The notes beneath the pieces were generated by a model. The model made no database searches. It was not told where the DNA came from and was given only the letters and a program-made list of their open reading frames with translations. Shown piece by piece: positions 6,775-9,194 of a DNA stretch of 9,194 nt (within the stretch, counting starts at the first letter, position 1; every line of letters begins with the position of its first letter). A program made the position numbers and the translations under genes. Location of the stretch: the NCBI GenBank assembly GCA_021648185.1, contig JAKITH010000036.1, forward strand, positions 1-9,194. Reading direction: 5' to 3'. The DNA comes from Thiomicrorhabdus sp. (GTDB lineage Bacteria > Pseudomonadota > Gammaproteobacteria > Thiomicrospirales > Thiomicrospiraceae).

Positions 6775-8106
6775 ATGAATAGACCATTCTCATGCCCTAA
6801 AGTTCTAGTTACACTCAGTGGCATTGTTGCGTTATTCAGCATGACACATATAACCTATGCCATGGATTTATCAACCACCGTAGAAGATGCTATCCTGCAC
6901 AACCCCGAGTTTCGTGAACAACTGAAAATACACCAATCGGTACAAGCGGACTTAAAAGGGGCTGAAGGAAGTTGGTATCCAGTGATTGATCTTAATGCGG
7001 GGATAGGTTTAGAAGAAATTGATCGTAGAGGCTCTTCCACCAGTTTAACCAGAACAGAGACCAGTTTAAGACTGACTGAAAATATTTTTGAAGGCTATGC
7101 AACCGTTAATGAAATTGCTCGTCAATCTGCACGATTGGATGCCGCTGGCTACAATGCACAAGCCACCGCCAATAAAATCGCCATCGACATGACCTCTGCT
7201 TACATTGAACTGGTAAAACAGCAAGAATCTATGCGATTAGCGCGCGAAAGTAAAGCCACGCATGAACGTATTTTAGACCAAATTCAACAACGCACAGAAG
7301 CGGGTATTGGGAACCAAGTGGAAGTCGATCAAGCCAAAGCACGATTGGCACTCGCGAATTCAAACTTAATTTCCACACGCAACAATTACATTGATGCCAG
7401 ATCTCGATTTCAACGCGTATTAGGTCGCATGCCTGAAACACAGTTAATTAAACCAACCATGCAATTCCAGTTTCCAAGTTCGCTAGAAGAAGCCATTAAT
7501 ATCGCGTTAACCGATCATCCTACCTTGCGCTCTGCCAATGCCGACATCGCGGAAGCACGCGCACAACATGCCACGGCGGCACAAGCGTATTACCCTAGAA
7601 TTGATTTAGAACTTCAAAAAACACTGGACAATAACATCAATGGGTTTGAAGGTAAAAATCATAACTTACAGGCGATGCTACGACTCCGTTACAACTTATA
7701 TAATGGTGGAAAAGACGTTGCACAAAGAGATTCAATGGCCAGTGAAATTCAACAAGCCAAAGAAATTCGAAATAACTCTCGCAGACAAACAATTGAAAAC
7801 CTAAGCTATGCTTGGGCGGCGAATGAGTATCTAGAAGAGCAGATGATCTACATTGATCAACACATTAAACTAACTTACGACACCTTACAGGGATACCGTA
7901 AACAATTCAATTTAGGGCGTCGCTCACTATTGGATTTACTGAATACCGAAAATGAATACATCAGTGCACAACTTACGCGAATTGATACGGAAGCCGAGCT
8001 CAACACGGCACAATATCGAACGCTTAATGCCATGGGAAAACTCATTGAAGCACTTAATGTTAATATTAACTATGCAACGGTCGATAAAGACTACTCGCAA
8101 GAATAA
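6775..8106 (+). CDS. lapE: TolC-family outer-membrane channel of type I secretion (LapE/AggA-like)
   Basis: Outer-membrane efflux protein of 443 residues, the exit duct for the LapB-LapC exporter and, in LapA-type systems, the pore in which the adhesin is held. The N-terminus is a signal peptide (basic MNRPFSCPK, hydrophobic core, probable cleavage after TYA at residue 29). The mature part shows the two repeated outer-membrane-efflux-protein units typical of TolC. The first begins STTVEDAILHNPEFREQLK and the second begins SLEEAINIALTDHPTLRSA. Each continues into long alpha-helical stretches, with YNLYNGGK in the second marking the strand region and FNLGRRSLLDLLNTENEY near the end. Length is usual for the TolC family of type I secretion. 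It begins 41 bp after the luxR-type gene, with an AAAGAAG ribosome site, and is probably co-transcribed with it. A hairpin follows the stop. Confidence 0.92.
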   Translation: MNRPFSCPKVLVTLSGIVALFSMTHITYAMDLSTTVEDAILHNPEFREQLKIHQSVQADLKGAEGSWYPVIDLNAGIGLEEIDRRGSSTSLTRTETSLRLTENIFEGYATVNEIARQSARLDAAGYNAQATANKIAIDMTSAYIELVKQQESMRLARESKATHERILDQIQQRTEAGIGNQVEVDQAKARLALANSNLISTRNNYIDARSRFQRVLGRMPETQLIKPTMQFQFPSSLEEAINIALTDHPTLRSANADIAEARAQHATAAQAYYPRIDLELQKTLDNNINGFEGKNHNLQAMLRLRYNLYNGGKDVAQRDSMASEIQQAKEIRNNSRRQTIENLSYAWAANEYLEEQMIYIDQHIKLTYDTLQGYRKQFNLGRRSLLDLLNTENEYISAQLTRIDTEAELNTAQYRTLNAMGKLIEALNVNINYATVDKDYSQE

Positions 8107-8116
8107 CATTTTTCTC

Positions 8117-8137
8117 CCCCCTGTAATCCACAGGGGG
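8117..8137 (+). terminator. GC-rich hairpin between convergent lapE and the membrane protein gene
   Basis: CCCCCTGT (8117-8124) pairs with ACAGGGGG (8130-8137) over 8 bp around a 5-nt loop. It begins 11 bp after the lapE stop and lies 28 bp beyond the end of the opposing gene, the place expected for a shared terminator. Neither side has a good T-tract: the + strand continues AACTCTCTCTT and the - strand AGAAAAATG (a run of A), so efficiency is uncertain. Confidence 0.55.
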
Positions 8138-8165
8138 AACTCTCTCTTAACCAGATAAATATGTC

Positions 8166-8852
8166 TTAAATACTGGTTGAAAATACAAGGTACAACTGCC
8201 AAACGCCCATCGAAATCACACTGAATCCGGCAAACCGTCTCACCCATAAATTACGCGCTAACTTGGTAAAATAAAACGCAAACACCCCCATCAATAATAA
8301 ATTAGGCAACGTTCCTAAACCAAAAGCCAACATCACCAACGCACCATCCATGGCACTGCCCGAACTCATCGCCATAATAAGCATGCTATAAACCAATCCA
8401 CACGGCAACCACCCCCAAATAAGGCCATACAACCAAGCTTGAGGAAGCGTTTTAACCGCCGTTAATCGTGCTGTGTAAGGAGATATTTTTTTCCAAATAG
8501 CCTGCCCAGCTCTTTCAATCACCACCAGCCCAAACCACCAGCCCCCTAAATACAATCCTAAGGCAATCATAAAAACCCCCGCAACCACTTGTAGCCCCTG
8601 CTGAATAGGTAAGAATGTTGCTAGAGAGCCTATAGAAGCCCCTAAAAACCCAAATAACCCCCCGATCACAACATAACTTGAAAGCCGACCTAGGTTATAA
8701 GCGACTTGATAAGGTAACATTCGCCACCAACTGGATTGAACCTTTGGCTCCAAACTAAACGTTAAGGCCCCCACAACACCCCCACACATTCCTAAACAGT
8801 GTACGCCACCCAAAAAACCGACAATCAACGCCGTAATTAAAATAGGATCCAC
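8166..8852 (-). CDS. TauE/SafE or UreH-like (DsbD_2) polytopic membrane protein
   Basis: Integral inner-membrane protein of 228 residues with about six hydrophobic segments. It belongs to the group usually labelled sulfite exporter TauE/SafE family or cytochrome c biogenesis/UreH-like transmembrane region (DsbD_2). The diagnostic N-terminal motif HCLGMCGG (18-25) and the second motif WLPCGLVY (148-155) are both present, giving conserved Cys19, Cys23 and Cys151 in or near the membrane. Relatives are often found with cbb3 oxidase or metal-handling genes, so a metal or thiol-redox role is possible. The sulfite-exporter label itself is weakly founded, and the substrate cannot be told here. The start is GTG, directly after the comM TAA with no gap. 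A GGAG ribosome site at 8860-8863 lies 7 nt before it, inside the comM coding end. Unrelated in function to the lap genes, which it faces tail to tail. Confidence 0.8.
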   Translation of the reverse strand: MDPILITALIVGFLGGVHCLGMCGGVVGALTFSLEPKVQSSWWRMLPYQVAYNLGRLSSYVVIGGLFGFLGASIGSLATFLPIQQGLQVVAGVFMIALGLYLGGWWFGLVVIERAGQAIWKKISPYTARLTAVKTLPQAWLYGLIWGWLPCGLVYSMLIMAMSSGSAMDGALVMLAFGLGTLPNLLLMGVFAFYFTKLARNLWVRRFAGFSVISMGVWQLYLVFSTSI

Positions 8853-9194
8853 TTACATACTCCGTGTAGTTAAAGGGGTTAAAGCACGATAGCTAAGTGC
8901 TTCTGCAATGTGCTGGCTGCTGACCCCACTCGAACTTGACATATCCGCTAAGGTTCGTGCAATACGCAGGATTCGATGATACCCTCGAGCGGATAATCCC
9001 AGCTGATTTACGGCTCGCTCTAAAATGGTTTTGCTCAACTCATCTAACAGAATATAATTCTGTAATTCGGGTACACTCAATGCTGAATTTAAACAGCCTT
9101 GACGCTCTAATTGAATGGTGCGTGCAGCCATTACTCGTCGGCGAACATCAATGCTATTCTTGCCACGATCGCCCGCACCTTTTAATTCTGAGAT
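8853..9194 (-). CDS. comM: ComM/YifB Mg-chelatase-like AAA+ ATPase, C-terminal part (5' truncated by window)
   Basis: The last 113 residues of a ComM (YifB) protein, open from the window edge at 9194; the Met at 9131 is internal. ComM is a hexameric AAA+ helicase that promotes branch migration during integration of DNA taken up by natural transformation. The fragment carries the end of the ATPase core (VRRRVMAARTIQLERQG) and the Mg-chelatase C-terminal helical domain, with GLSARGYHRILRIARTLADM and the closing HIAEALSYR. The Walker motifs lie outside the window. Its stop codon abuts the GTG of the following membrane protein gene, so the two are probably transcribed and translated together. comM is widespread and does not by itself prove natural competence. 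Confidence 0.9.
   Translation of the reverse strand: MSELKGAGDRGKNSIDVRRRVMAARTIQLERQGCLNSALSVPELQNYILLDELSKTILERAVNQLGLSARGYHRILRIARTLADMSSSSGVSSQHIAEALSYRALTPLTTRSM

Noticed and set aside
8853..9131. A complete 92-residue protein starting at the Met at 9131
   Set aside because: The frame continues to 9194 with ComM sequence (DVRRRVMAAR), so this is the tail of a truncated gene.
1..9194. CRISPR arrays, tRNA or rRNA genes, insertion sequences, attachment sites
   Set aside because: Looked for by eye on both strands; no repeat-spacer pattern, tRNA-like cloverleaf, transposase or long terminal inverted repeats were seen, and coding sequence fills nearly the whole window.

Overview
The window looks like a gammaproteobacterial chromosome segment of moderately low GC, with tightly packed genes and no mobile elements or RNA genes visible. 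Protein style (a Lap-type locus next to comM) fits a marine or sulfur-oxidising gammaproteobacterium such as the Thiomicrospira/Hydrogenovibrio group. That assignment is an impression from sequence feel, not a demonstrated placement.

Positions 1-8106 (+ strand) carry a Lap-type system, the c-di-GMP-controlled machinery that secretes a giant RTX adhesin and keeps it on the cell surface. In order: the 3' end of lapG (periplasmic adhesin-cleaving cysteine protease), lapD (inner-membrane c-di-GMP receptor with degenerate GGDEF and EAL domains), lapB (type I secretion ABC transporter with a degenerate C39-like domain), lapC (HlyD-type membrane fusion protein), a LuxR-family regulator with a receiver-like domain that has lost its phosphorylation residues, and lapE (TolC-type outer-membrane channel). 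From known Lap biology, high c-di-GMP lets LapD sequester LapG so the adhesin stays attached. Low c-di-GMP releases LapG, which cuts the adhesin N-terminus and frees the cell. LapB, LapC and LapE form the export and retention channel. The adhesin (LapA-like) gene is not in this window.

The locus appears to have two transcription blocks. lapG-lapD-lapB-lapC are closely spaced (45 and 46 bp gaps, then a 4-bp ATGA overlap). A 122-bp AT-rich gap with promoter-like sequence and a palindrome separates them from luxR-lapE. A GC-rich hairpin at about 8117-8137 closes the locus.

Positions 8166-9194 (- strand) converge on lapE and are unrelated housekeeping-type genes: the 3' end of comM (YifB-type Mg-chelatase-like AAA+ ATPase), followed with no gap by a GTG-started polytopic membrane protein of the TauE/SafE / UreH-like (DsbD_2) type with conserved Cys motifs.

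The most notable point is the pseudo-receiver LuxR regulator placed between the secretion genes lapC and lapE. The rest is a recognisable Lap system rather than a new one.
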